Position numbers and translations under genes: made by a program
Notes under the pieces: model-generated
Seen by the model: the letters and a program-made list of their open reading frames with translations, nothing else
What the model was told of the DNA's origin: nothing
Databases searched by the model: none
Source: Prevotellaceae bacterium UBA4372
Lineage (GTDB): Bacteria; Bacteroidota; Bacteroidia; Bacteroidales; Bacteroidaceae
Reading direction: 5' to 3'
NCBI GenBank assembly: GCA_002391275.1
Contig: DGSC01000058.1
Location: forward strand, 3,839-67,838
DNA length: 64,000 nucleotides
Shown here: piece by piece, positions 54,749 through 63,689 of the stretch
Numbering within the stretch: the stretch's first letter is position 1
Layout: each line of letters begins with the position of its first letter

Positions 54749-56284
54749 ATGAAAGTTACGATACATACTCTCGACATGAAAGATATAGTACGCAATATTG
54801 GAATTTTCACTCTCGTCATCGCTTTGACGAGTTGTAACGATTGGCTCGACGTGAAGCCCGACACAGAGGAGCGGGAGAAAGACCTCTTTACCTCATACCA
54901 GGGCTATAAGGACGCCCTGTCTGGTTGTTATACGCTCATGGCCAAGCGCAGCGCTTACGGCGAGGCTCTCACGATGAACTCAACCGAGTGCCTGGCCTGT
55001 CTGTGGGCAGAGCCTGATGAAAGCACCCTGCCTACCGAGCATTTCCTTTACACCCACGAGTACCACAACGATCAGGTGCGCCAGCAGCTATCGTCAACCT
55101 ATCAGGCTCTCTTTACCGTCATTGCTGGTGCCAATAAGATTATAAGTCACATAGAGTCGGCCGACAGCAGCGTCATCCGTAGTCCGCAGGCGCGCTGGGT
55201 TATACGTGCTGAGGCTTATGCTATACGCGCCTTCTGCCAGTTTGACATCCTCAGGCTCTTTGGACAGATGCCGTCAAACCCACAACAGCAGGTGCGACTA
55301 CCTTATGCTACAAAAAGCAGCATCAGTGACTTGCCTCACTATTACGACTACGACCGGTACGTGCAAATGCTCTTAGATGACCTTGGCCTGGCCGAGTCTC
55401 TCCTGCGTAAAGCCGACCCTGCCGTAGGGCAGACGTTGGAGTCTCTCAACTTCCAGGCATCTACCACTACGGATGAGGATGACTTCCTCACCTTCCGGCA
55501 GATGCGCATGAACTACTGGGCCGTGCAGGCACTCAAAGCCCGCATATATCTCTACATAGGGCAGACAAGTTTGGCCCACGACACCGCACTGGGCGTCATC
55601 ACGGGTGGCGACACGGGGGTGGCACCTGTAGGCCTCTCAGGCCCCACCGACGTCAATCTCGGTTATTTTGCCTTGCCAGGCGAATGTCTGTTCATCCTCA
55701 GCAACCCCGATATGATCAACTATTCGATAACTCTGCTCGGCGGCGATGCCACGGCGCAGATCGATGAATACTCGCAGTTGCACATCACAACGGACATGCT
55801 TGATTTGCAACTTTATGCAGGCCAAAACACCACGTCGAACAATCGCTACCTGCGCATCTGGGAGCGGAGCACAGCCAATGCCACCGGACGCCAGTTCCCC
55901 ACAATAAAAAAATATTACTACGATACACGCCAGTCCAACTCGCTCACCACACTGCGCTCGAGCCTGCAGATACTGCCGCTGCTCCGCCTATCGGAGATGT
56001 ATCTGATAGTGCTTGAGACAACAGACGACCTGGCCGAGGCCAATAGCCTCTACAAGACTTATATGGCTTCGCACAACGTGCGCGTGACCGACGATTTCGC
56101 ATCGCTGACCGATGTGCGCAATGAGGTGGTGGGCGAATATCGGCGCGAATTCTATGGCGAAGGCGTGATGTTCTTCACATACAAGCGTCTCGGCATGGCC
56201 GACATCCTTTGGTGCAATCATCCGATGACCGAACAGCAATACATACTTCCTTTACCCGTCTCAGAGTATGATCCCGATGAATAA
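54749..56284 (+). CDS. SusD/RagB-type lipoprotein
   Basis: A 511-residue lipoprotein (a start at 54776 is also possible, giving 502). Lipobox IALTSC then NDWLDVKPD, a hallmark of SusD. Further family text: YKDALSGCYTLMAKRSAYGEA, WVIRAEAYAIRAFCQFDILRLFG, and LRLSEMYLIVLE. It pairs with the preceding receptor. Its last 17 bases overlap the next gene's first ATG. Confidence 0.94.
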   Translation: MKVTIHTLDMKDIVRNIGIFTLVIALTSCNDWLDVKPDTEEREKDLFTSYQGYKDALSGCYTLMAKRSAYGEALTMNSTECLACLWAEPDESTLPTEHFLYTHEYHNDQVRQQLSSTYQALFTVIAGANKIISHIESADSSVIRSPQARWVIRAEAYAIRAFCQFDILRLFGQMPSNPQQQVRLPYATKSSISDLPHYYDYDRYVQMLLDDLGLAESLLRKADPAVGQTLESLNFQASTTTDEDDFLTFRQMRMNYWAVQALKARIYLYIGQTSLAHDTALGVITGGDTGVAPVGLSGPTDVNLGYFALPGECLFILSNPDMINYSITLLGGDATAQIDEYSQLHITTDMLDLQLYAGQNTTSNNRYLRIWERSTANATGRQFPTIKKYYYDTRQSNSLTTLRSSLQILPLLRLSEMYLIVLETTDDLAEANSLYKTYMASHNVRVTDDFASLTDVRNEVVGEYRREFYGEGVMFFTYKRLGMADILWCNHPMTEQQYILPLPVSEYDPDE

Positions 56285-57062
56285 ATTCTCACATGTTTTT
56301 CAGAGCGTAGGCCTATTCGTAGCCATACTGGTGATGGCAGCATCGTGCCAGCAGGACCTGCCGCTCTACTCCGACGAACAGGCGCGCCTCAATTTCTTCT
56401 ACGAAAATGAGGCCGACAGCGTAGTTCCGTATTCCTTCATCTACAATCGTGGCGGTAGTGTTGACACCGTCTGGCTGTCTGTGAGCACCATGGGCTTCCT
56501 CGGACAGGCAGACCGCACACTGCGTCTGCGCCAAGTCCCGACAGGAGAGTCCGATGCTGTGGCTGGAGTCCACTATGTTGACTTCAGCGACGATGCCTAT
56601 TCACCTTATTTCATTGTGCCTGCGGGCGAGGTAAGGGTGAGCGTGCCAGTCATAGTGCTGCGCGATGCCTCTTTGGCCAATGGCGATGTCACGCTGAAGG
56701 TAGCTTTCGAGGCCACTTCCGACTTCGTGCCAGGCTATCCCGAGCGAGGCTTCAAGCGCATCCTGATCTCCGACCAACTGGTCAAACCTACACGCTGGGG
56801 TGGACTTATGGATTTCATCTTCGGAGCCTATGGAAGGCAGAAACATCTGTTCATGATCCAGCACTCTACGTTCAATTGGGACGATGAGTTCCTGCGAAGC
56901 ATAGGCGTCTCGCTATACTATGCCGACGATCAAGCCTATCTGCGATATATGTGCAATAAATTTGCGCGTGAACTAAGGGCTGAGAACGAAAAACGAGTCG
57001 CTGCAGGACTGCCAGTGTTGAGCGAGGCCGACGGAACGCCAGTCAGTTTTGCAATGTACTAG
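56268..57062 (+). CDS. DUF4843 lipoprotein
   Basis: A 264-residue lipoprotein (lipobox MAASC, then QQDLPLYSDEQARLNF). The mature text, with VDTVWLSVSTMGFLG, AGVHYVDFSDDAY and RWGGLMDFIFGAYGRQK, matches the DUF4843 family that recurs after SusD genes in Bacteroidetes. The start is 56268 or 56277; both overlap the SusD end, implying coupling. Probably a surface accessory of the receptor complex. Confidence 0.86.
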   Translation: MIPMNKFSHVFQSVGLFVAILVMAASCQQDLPLYSDEQARLNFFYENEADSVVPYSFIYNRGGSVDTVWLSVSTMGFLGQADRTLRLRQVPTGESDAVAGVHYVDFSDDAYSPYFIVPAGEVRVSVPVIVLRDASLANGDVTLKVAFEATSDFVPGYPERGFKRILISDQLVKPTRWGGLMDFIFGAYGRQKHLFMIQHSTFNWDDEFLRSIGVSLYYADDQAYLRYMCNKFARELRAENEKRVAAGLPVLSEADGTPVSFAMY

Positions 57063-57105
57063 AGCCCAATAGGTGGAATGAGAAAGTGAAAAGACTCTCC
57101 CCACG

Positions 57106-57124
57106 CCCTCCATACTAAGGAGGG
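57106..57124 (+). other. Short hairpin and -7-like box inside the uptake operon
   Basis: CCCTCC (57106-57111) and GGAGGG (57119-57124) flank a 7-base loop. Further on, TACCTTTG at 57163-57170 fits a -7 box without a good -33. A secondary transcription start before the PKD-like gene is possible but unproven. Confidence 0.3.
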
Positions 57125-57203
57125 AGCAGTTACCATCAAGAAGAGAGAACATCCGGAGTTAATACCTTTGAATTATTGTCGTTATATTTTTCCATATATA
57201 TTT

Positions 57204-58805
57204 ATGATTAAGCAATTTCCGCGTTTGAAATGTAACTACTGGTGCCTCAGGGCGAGTTTGATGTCGGCTACAGTTTGTCTTGTGGCGGCAGCTATTGTCT
57301 CGCTGGGCTCATGTATCGCCGATGACTCCACTATCGGTGAGGACAAGACTTTCATCACCATATCAGGCATTGATGCGGCATATGATGTAGTGACCTTCAA
57401 CCAGGAACCGCTCGTGATTCAGCCGGAGGTGAACAGCTCCTATCCCGCCGACGACCTGGAGTACAGCTGGGCATACTATAGCACAACTGAGTCGCTTAAG
57501 CGCCACACAGAGGAATTCAAGGCCACGCCCATCTGTGACACAAAAGATCTCAACAAAGACATGGGACTCTCCGACGGCAACTATACGTTTATCTTCACCG
57601 TCAAGGCCAAGAGCACAGGCTATAGCGTCTCGCAGACCACACAGGTCTATGCCTCGTCGCTGCTCTCGCGCGGATTCTGTATTCTGAAAGAAGATGCCGA
57701 CGGCAACACCGATGTTGATATCTTCAACACCGTGCAGCAGCGTATGATTCCAAATATGTTTGCCAACTATCAGGGAGCCGCTATCCCAGGTGCACCACGT
57801 GCCATGGACGTCATCTTCAGTCAGGCATATATGGACACCGAGACCGATACGCCTACCAGCGCCAACCTGCTGTGCGTTACCACTAAGGCCAACGAGGTAC
57901 GTTGGGTGTCCCTGCAAGGCCTCACCACGGTGATGGATCAGCACAACTGCCACTACGATGTCGTCGAAGGCGAGGTGCCTTACCGTACCGTCCAGGGTTC
58001 GTGGAGCGCCTATTTCCTGACGAGCAACGGCGTCTATTCCTCCTACACCGGCAAGCAGCGCGTGGCCGGCATATTCGGAACGGTCTCAGGCGATGGAGGC
58101 AGCACGCATATCGTATGCTCGCCGACGAGCAACTACCAAATGGTCTATTGGAACGAGCAGACGCGCAGCCTCTGCTATCTGGACTTCAACGGCAACGAAC
58201 GGCCGCTGACCAGTGAGATAGCTGACTATCCGGTCAAAAACACAAACTATGATTGCCTCTTTGGCGGACTGTGCATGGCTGGCGGCGAGAAGATATTCTT
58301 TGTGCTGCAAGACCGCGACAATCCAAGCCAGCGACTCCTCTATTTCATAAAGTGCAAGACGGCCTCGGCCGAGCTCGAGCGTGTGGAGGTAATCGACGGC
58401 GCAAAGCATTTTGCACAGGCCGACCTCTACGCCGTGAGCAGCTCCGGCAGCATGGGAGCAACAGTGGCTTATTGCGTACATAATAATAAGGTATATACCT
58501 ATGCGCTCGAAGGGAGTGGCTTGGAGGAAGAACTGACATTCGAAGGTCTGCCGGCCGACGAGCCCATCACCTTCATCAGCAATCGCTACTACTATGGCCT
58601 GGGATTTATGTTCAACTATCTGGCCATAGGCACTCAGGATGGCGAGCAGTACAATCTGCGCCTTTACAATATCTTAGGTGATGCACCCGATGGCGAGCCG
58701 GCTATGACCCTGAGCGGCCAGGGCCGTCTGAAGAGCTACACCTACATCGACCCCGAGATGACCGACGAGATGGCATGCCTCTCAGTGCCCATTCTTGACA
58801 ACTAA
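57204..58805 (+). CDS. PKD-like family lipoprotein
   Basis: The ATG at 57204 gives 533 residues; an earlier TTG is less likely. The signal is hydrophobic with lipobox SLGSC, then IADDSTIGED. An Ig/PKD-like N-terminal region (about 50-150; YSWAYYST, NYTFIFTVKAKSTGYSVSQ) precedes a long beta-propeller-like part (RGFCILKEDADGNTDVDIF, YQMVYWNEQTRSLCYLDF). This corresponds to the Bacteroidetes PKD-like family that follows DUF4843 genes. A surface glycan- or peptide-binding accessory role is inferred from position. Confidence 0.83.
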   Translation: MIKQFPRLKCNYWCLRASLMSATVCLVAAAIVSLGSCIADDSTIGEDKTFITISGIDAAYDVVTFNQEPLVIQPEVNSSYPADDLEYSWAYYSTTESLKRHTEEFKATPICDTKDLNKDMGLSDGNYTFIFTVKAKSTGYSVSQTTQVYASSLLSRGFCILKEDADGNTDVDIFNTVQQRMIPNMFANYQGAAIPGAPRAMDVIFSQAYMDTETDTPTSANLLCVTTKANEVRWVSLQGLTTVMDQHNCHYDVVEGEVPYRTVQGSWSAYFLTSNGVYSSYTGKQRVAGIFGTVSGDGGSTHIVCSPTSNYQMVYWNEQTRSLCYLDFNGNERPLTSEIADYPVKNTNYDCLFGGLCMAGGEKIFFVLQDRDNPSQRLLYFIKCKTASAELERVEVIDGAKHFAQADLYAVSSSGSMGATVAYCVHNNKVYTYALEGSGLEEELTFEGLPADEPITFISNRYYYGLGFMFNYLAIGTQDGEQYNLRLYNILGDAPDGEPAMTLSGQGRLKSYTYIDPEMTDEMACLSVPILDN

Positions 58806-58813
58806 ATTGACGA

Positions 58814-61615
58814 ATGAAGAAGGTCCTTACTATATTTCTCGTTGCTGTGCTGACTACGGCTTATGTCGCAGCCCAAGGGTTGCCTCTTGGGTCGAAAGTG
58901 CGTACGGGACAGCTGCCTAACGGACTTACCTACTATGTCCGCCACAACGCCATGCCGGCAGGCAGAGCATATTTCTACCTTGCACAGAAAGTGGGCTCAA
59001 TACAGGAAGAGTCCAACCAGCGCGGATTGGCGCACTTCCTCGAGCACATGTGTTTCAACGGCACAACGCATTTTCCGGGCAACAGCATGACGGCCTATCT
59101 CGAGAGCATAGGCGTGCAGTTTGGCACCGACGTCAACGCTTACACCGCCGTGGACGAGACGGTCTATAATATAGATAATGTACCGGTGAGGGCTAATCCA
59201 GAGGTTATCGATTCGTGTCTGCTCATCCTACGCGACTGGGCCGACGGCCTGTTGTTGGAACCCGCCGAGATTGATAAGGAACGTGGCGTTATTCAGGAAG
59301 AATGGCGCCGCAGCAACGATGCCAACCAGCGCCTGTCCGAGCGTATGATGCCCGTCATTATGGCCGGTTCAAAGTATTCTGATGCCATGCCCATCGGTTC
59401 AATGGAGATTGTGCGCACTTTCAAGCCACAAGTCCTGCGCGACTATTACGAGCGATGGTACCGCCCCGACCTTCAGGGCATAGTTGTCGTGGGCGATATT
59501 GATGCGGCAGTAGTCGAAGCTAAGATCAACAAACTCTTCCACGACATTGAGGCCCCGGGAGCCGCAGCACCAGAGCGCGTTTACTATCCGGTGCCCGATA
59601 ATCATGACCCTATAGTGTTCATCGGCACCGATCAGGAGTATGCCGGGCCCGATATCACGCTCTATTTCAAGCATAAACCTATGCCGCGAGCAGCGCGCAA
59701 CAGCGTCGACTATCTGGCCGACAACTTGTTGGATAATGCAATCAGTCAGCTCTTCAGCGGACGAGTGTCTGATGTGCTGATGCAGTCCGACGCACCATTT
59801 CTGGGCGCATCGCTGCACAATGGAGCGTACTTCCTGGCTAATACTATGGAGGCTCTGAATGCTTCAGTCAGCTGTCGGCCCGAGAGTGGAGCCATAGAAC
59901 GAGCCGTCAGAGGCCTTGCAGCAGAGATGATGCGCATACGGCAGCACGGCTTCACACCGACGGAGTTCGACAGATTCAAGCAGATGTTTGCGCTCTCCCT
60001 TGCCAACCGTGAGCCAGGGCGCCCGGTGCCCAGCACAACTTACGTTCAGGCTTACGTCAGCCATTTCTTAGATAATACGCCGGCCATAGATGTGGACCAG
60101 CAGATGAGCATCTACAACCAACTGCTGCAAGGACTTACCACCGAGCATCTTAACATGCGCTACAACGAACTCTTCACCGATTCAAACCTCGTAATGGTGG
60201 TGAAGGCTTCCGACGCTGAGCGGGCCATTCTCCCAACCGAACAACAGTTGGTGCAGCTTTGGAAAGAGGCTTGCAGTCAGACGTATAAGCCTTACGAAGA
60301 CATCGTAGTCAGTCAGCCCTTCCTGCCCGAGAGCCCTGTGGCCGGACGAATTGTGGGTGAGCGCCAGATGGCCGATGGCACCCAGGTGCTCACGCTCTCC
60401 AATGGTTCACAGGTGTGGTATCGCCATAGCGACTATCCCGCCGGCGAGGTCCGTTTGCAGGCTTTGGCCGAGGGCGGCTCCTCTTGTTTCCCGCCACAGA
60501 TGTTCCGCTACACACAGATGCTGAACATGGTAAGCTCGCTGGCAGGTCTCGGCAACTACAGCCGCCAGCAGATGAGCAAGGCGTTCGCAGGCGTCAAGGC
60601 TACGGCGTCAGGCAGTATCACACCCCGTAACGCGACGGTGACGGCCAGCGGCAACACTGCGTCTCTGCGCGAAATGATGGAGCAGGTTTATGCCGTATTC
60701 CGCTGTCCTCATCGCGACGAGCAGGCATTCCGTGCCGTGCAGGATAACCTGCGGGAGAATCTCATCAACACAAAGAACAACCCCGACCTCGTCTTCCAGG
60801 ACTCGGTGAGGTACACCCTCTACGGCCACAATGCCTACACCGTCAAGCTCACGCCGGCCGATGTCGATCACGTCAGCTATGACCAACTGCAGAGTCTGCG
60901 CGATGAGGCCTTTGCCGATGCTTCAGCCTTCACGTTCTATATCGTCGGCGATGTCAGCCTTGATTCCCTGCGCACCTATATAGAGACCTACATAGCCTCG
61001 CTGCCAGGCACTGGGCGCAGCCAGAAGGCGCAGCCTGTGATGCCGCTGCTACGTGGGCGCCACACCAATCACTTCGCCCTGCCGCAGCCGACGCCTAAGG
61101 CCTCGTTGCGCATTACTTTCAGCCGTCCACGTAAGTTCTCGCTGCGCAATCAGGTCGTAGCCGGGATGTTGGGGCAGCTGCTCACTATGGAGTACAACCG
61201 CACCATTCGCGAAGAGGCCGGCGCTGCCTACAGCATCAGCACAGGAGGCTCGCAGACCGACTATCCCACGGCACTGGCGTCTGTCAGCGTCAGCTTCACA
61301 ACAGCGCCCGAACAATATCAGACCGCCATACGTCTCGTTGACGAAGGGCTCACACGTCTCGCTACGGACGGACCCTCGGAAGCCGCTCTGGGCAATGTCC
61401 GCAGCTATCTTCTCAAGTCGTTTGAATCCAACCGCAAGCAGATGGAATACGGGCTCTTCCACATGAACTACATGCACGACTATGGCATCGACTATACCAT
61501 TGAATATCCGCGTATGGTCAGCGACGTCAGTGCTGCCGACATTCGCAAGCTGGCGCGACAGTTGCTGCGTTCTGGCAACCGCATTGAGGTAGTGATGCTA
61601 CCAGCGACAAATTGA
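58814..61615 (+). CDS. M16-family zinc metallopeptidase, exported
   Basis: A 933-residue periplasmic peptidase (signal peptide to about AAQ, 21). The inverted zinc motif HFLEH (His74, Glu77, His78) is intact in GLAHFLEHMCFNGT; the third ligand is a Glu in KERGVIQEE (155-163). Two M16 halves are visible, the second inactive half starting near 510 and ending with the NRTIREEAGAAYSIS text. It follows the PKD-like gene by 8 bases. Its position suggests that it cuts peptides delivered by the receptor. The stop codon is the first part of the octamer repeat tract. Confidence 0.95.
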   Translation: MKKVLTIFLVAVLTTAYVAAQGLPLGSKVRTGQLPNGLTYYVRHNAMPAGRAYFYLAQKVGSIQEESNQRGLAHFLEHMCFNGTTHFPGNSMTAYLESIGVQFGTDVNAYTAVDETVYNIDNVPVRANPEVIDSCLLILRDWADGLLLEPAEIDKERGVIQEEWRRSNDANQRLSERMMPVIMAGSKYSDAMPIGSMEIVRTFKPQVLRDYYERWYRPDLQGIVVVGDIDAAVVEAKINKLFHDIEAPGAAAPERVYYPVPDNHDPIVFIGTDQEYAGPDITLYFKHKPMPRAARNSVDYLADNLLDNAISQLFSGRVSDVLMQSDAPFLGASLHNGAYFLANTMEALNASVSCRPESGAIERAVRGLAAEMMRIRQHGFTPTEFDRFKQMFALSLANREPGRPVPSTTYVQAYVSHFLDNTPAIDVDQQMSIYNQLLQGLTTEHLNMRYNELFTDSNLVMVVKASDAERAILPTEQQLVQLWKEACSQTYKPYEDIVVSQPFLPESPVAGRIVGERQMADGTQVLTLSNGSQVWYRHSDYPAGEVRLQALAEGGSSCFPPQMFRYTQMLNMVSSLAGLGNYSRQQMSKAFAGVKATASGSITPRNATVTASGNTASLREMMEQVYAVFRCPHRDEQAFRAVQDNLRENLINTKNNPDLVFQDSVRYTLYGHNAYTVKLTPADVDHVSYDQLQSLRDEAFADASAFTFYIVGDVSLDSLRTYIETYIASLPGTGRSQKAQPVMPLLRGRHTNHFALPQPTPKASLRITFSRPRKFSLRNQVVAGMLGQLLTMEYNRTIREEAGAAYSISTGGSQTDYPTALASVSVSFTTAPEQYQTAIRLVDEGLTRLATDGPSEAALGNVRSYLLKSFESNRKQMEYGLFHMNYMHDYGIDYTIEYPRMVSDVSAADIRKLARQLLRSGNRIEVVMLPATN

Positions 61616-61684
61616 CAGATTGACAGATTAACAAGTTAACAGATTAACAGATTAACGGATTAACAAATTAACAAGTTAACAGAT
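61610..61684. repeat. Octamer tandem repeat, nine copies, spanning the M16 stop codon
   Basis: Nine 8-base units, mostly GATTAACA with GATTGACA and AGTTAACA variants, fill the whole gap to the thioredoxin gene. The first unit contains the M16 TGA. Copy-number change would not alter the M16 protein but would change the spacing in the operon. Confidence 0.9.
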
Positions 61685-61692
61685 AAGCTCAA

Positions 61693-62793
61693 ATGAAGAA
61701 ATTTCTATTTACACTCGTGCTGACTATGGCTGCAACGCTTGTAGCTTCAGCACAAACGAACTTCCGCAAGATTACTTACGCCGAAGCTCTTCAAGCTGCG
61801 CGCGCCGAAGGGAAACTGGTGTTCATCGACTTTTACACCACTTGGTGCGGACCTTGCATGAAAATGTCTAAGGAGGTATTTCCGCAGCAACAATTAGGTG
61901 CTTTTATGAACGAGAAGTTCGTATGTATTCAGCTTGATGCTGAGAAAGAGGGCAAGGACCAGGCCGATCAGTTCAAGATCAATGCTTATCCCACATTCGT
62001 CGTTGTTGACCCCGATGGCAAGGAACAAGGACGCACGCTCGGCTTTCATCAGGCCGATGACATGCAGGGACAGCTCACTCGCATGCTCGATCCCACGCTC
62101 AGTGTAGAGACGCTCCGTCAGAAATTTGAGCAGGGACCGCGCACGCCGGAGCTCGTGAAGACCTATGCAGGAGCAATCCTCGAAGGCGCACAGACCGAGG
62201 CCGACTACCGCGTGGCAGGCGCTAAGGCACGCCAGGTGGTGATGACATATTTCAACGGACTCACCGACGAGCAGCGCGTGGCGCCCGAGAACATGTTCAT
62301 CTATCGTCTCTACACCATCACGGCACTCGACTCTACGGCCAACTACTTGATGGAGAACCGTCAGCGTTTCGCACAGCCCGAGCGCCACGAGGTGGACAGC
62401 ATACTCGGAGTACTCAACCGTAACCTTATCTATGCCTACTTCAACGGCGGCATGCCCATTGAGGACAAGAGCGTGATAGCTACTCTCAAGGAGCGGGTCA
62501 AGAAGCTTGAACTCGACCCCAAGGGCGAACTAAAGATGGTGTTCGATTTCATCGACGCCTACACGCAGAAGGACATCAATGGCTATCTCAATTTCTGCCA
62601 GCGCAACTTCAGCAAACTCACACAGGATCAGCAGGATCTGTTCATCAGCACCTTCGTACGTCTGCTTGGAGAAAATCCGTCACAGCAGACAAAGCAGCAG
62701 GCTGCTGCATTCATGCGCAGTCAGCTGGCCACAATGAGTCCCCGAACAATCAGCTACTCAGCCATGCAGCTGGAATACCTCGAACGCAAATAA
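61693..62793 (+). CDS. Thioredoxin-like protein, exported
   Basis: A 366-residue protein with a signal peptide (MKKFLFTLVLTMAATLVASA). The N-terminal thioredoxin domain has WCGPC (Cys52, Cys55) in FIDFYTTWCGPCMKMSKEVF and the cis-proline in INAYPTFVVVDPDGKE. The remaining 220 residues are helical, without a named domain. The layout fits the DsbD-gamma/thioredoxin_7-like proteins of Bacteroidetes. It lies 77 bases after the M16 gene, probably in the same operon. Confidence 0.9.
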   Translation: MKKFLFTLVLTMAATLVASAQTNFRKITYAEALQAARAEGKLVFIDFYTTWCGPCMKMSKEVFPQQQLGAFMNEKFVCIQLDAEKEGKDQADQFKINAYPTFVVVDPDGKEQGRTLGFHQADDMQGQLTRMLDPTLSVETLRQKFEQGPRTPELVKTYAGAILEGAQTEADYRVAGAKARQVVMTYFNGLTDEQRVAPENMFIYRLYTITALDSTANYLMENRQRFAQPERHEVDSILGVLNRNLIYAYFNGGMPIEDKSVIATLKERVKKLELDPKGELKMVFDFIDAYTQKDINGYLNFCQRNFSKLTQDQQDLFISTFVRLLGENPSQQTKQQAAAFMRSQLATMSPRTISYSAMQLEYLERK

Positions 62794-62826
62794 AACGACT
62801 TTTAATAACATAAAACACTTAACGTT

Positions 62827-63627
62827 ATGAGAACAGCACTTACTACTCTCGCAGCTCTCCTCTTGAGCTGCAACAGCCTCTTGGCCAACGACGATTTCTA
62901 TGCCATTGCCACATGGCCCTGCACCACGGAGGCACCCAACCAGTGGGCCAACAAGCCCAACAAGAACCCTAATGAGATAGAAGAGAAGGGCACGGAAATG
63001 AATTTCGTATATGCTCAGAGTCTGACAGCCGGCAGTGCGCTGCTCGATGCTGCTTCGCCCTCATGCATACACGACGGACACATTCAGTTCTTGCTGAACA
63101 GTCAGGCCACCCCCGTAACCAATGCAGCGGATGCCAACACGGCAGGCATGAACGTAGCATTCGAGCTGCAGGATGCAATGATGGCTGGCAACCTCCCTCT
63201 CAGCAAAATTTCTTTTGACGTTGCACGCATTAGCCCTATGGCAGGTGTCAATGCATACCTTGTCATGCAACTGGCCGATGATGAGTCTACTAAAGTCTCC
63301 ACCGAATGGCTAATGGCAGAGCAACCCGAATTCAACGATACCGAATGGGCTCACGTTGACATCAATCTGCCTGCCGAACTTCCGCAGAACGCTTACAAGT
63401 ACACGCTCTACATCGTGATGTACGGTATCACTGGCACACAGGGCGTTGCTTTGAAGGACGTGACGATGCGCATGGACGGCAACGATGGTTCTGAGGATGC
63501 AATCAAAGACCTCAAAAACGGTGCCATGGCTACTGACGCCCGCAGCTATAATCTCGCCGGACAGCCTGCAGCCACCACCGAACGCGGAATCGTCATCAAA
63601 GGCGGCCGCAAATATGTTCGTAAATAA
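62827..63627 (+). CDS. Secreted protein with Bacteroidales-type C-terminal tail
   Basis: A 266-residue protein with a signal peptide (MRTALTTLAALLLSCNSLLA). The central part is beta-rich and may be a jelly-roll module (WAHVDINLPAELPQNAYKYT, LYIVMYGITG). The last 28 residues, with YNLAGQPAATTERGIVIKGG and a basic end, resemble the C-terminal tail seen on many secreted Prevotella and Bacteroides proteins (YxLxGxR...GIxIxxGKKxxxK), usually linked to sorting or anchoring. It follows the thioredoxin gene by 33 bases. No enzyme motif recognised. Confidence 0.72.
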   Translation: MRTALTTLAALLLSCNSLLANDDFYAIATWPCTTEAPNQWANKPNKNPNEIEEKGTEMNFVYAQSLTAGSALLDAASPSCIHDGHIQFLLNSQATPVTNAADANTAGMNVAFELQDAMMAGNLPLSKISFDVARISPMAGVNAYLVMQLADDESTKVSTEWLMAEQPEFNDTEWAHVDINLPAELPQNAYKYTLYIVMYGITGTQGVALKDVTMRMDGNDGSEDAIKDLKNGAMATDARSYNLAGQPAATTERGIVIKGGRKYVRK

Positions 63628-63648
63628 GCCCAAACTTACCCTTAAGAC

Positions 63649-63689
63649 CCACCCCCAGTCCCTGCCTCATAGAGAGGGACTGGGGGTGG
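63649..63689 (+). terminator. 15-bp hairpin after the uptake operon
   Basis: Exact arms CCACCCCCAGTCCCT (63649-63663) and AGGGACTGGGGGTGG (63675-63689), 11-base loop. GC-rich and strong; only a short T-containing stretch follows. It ends the 51368-63627 transcription unit. Confidence 0.75.
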
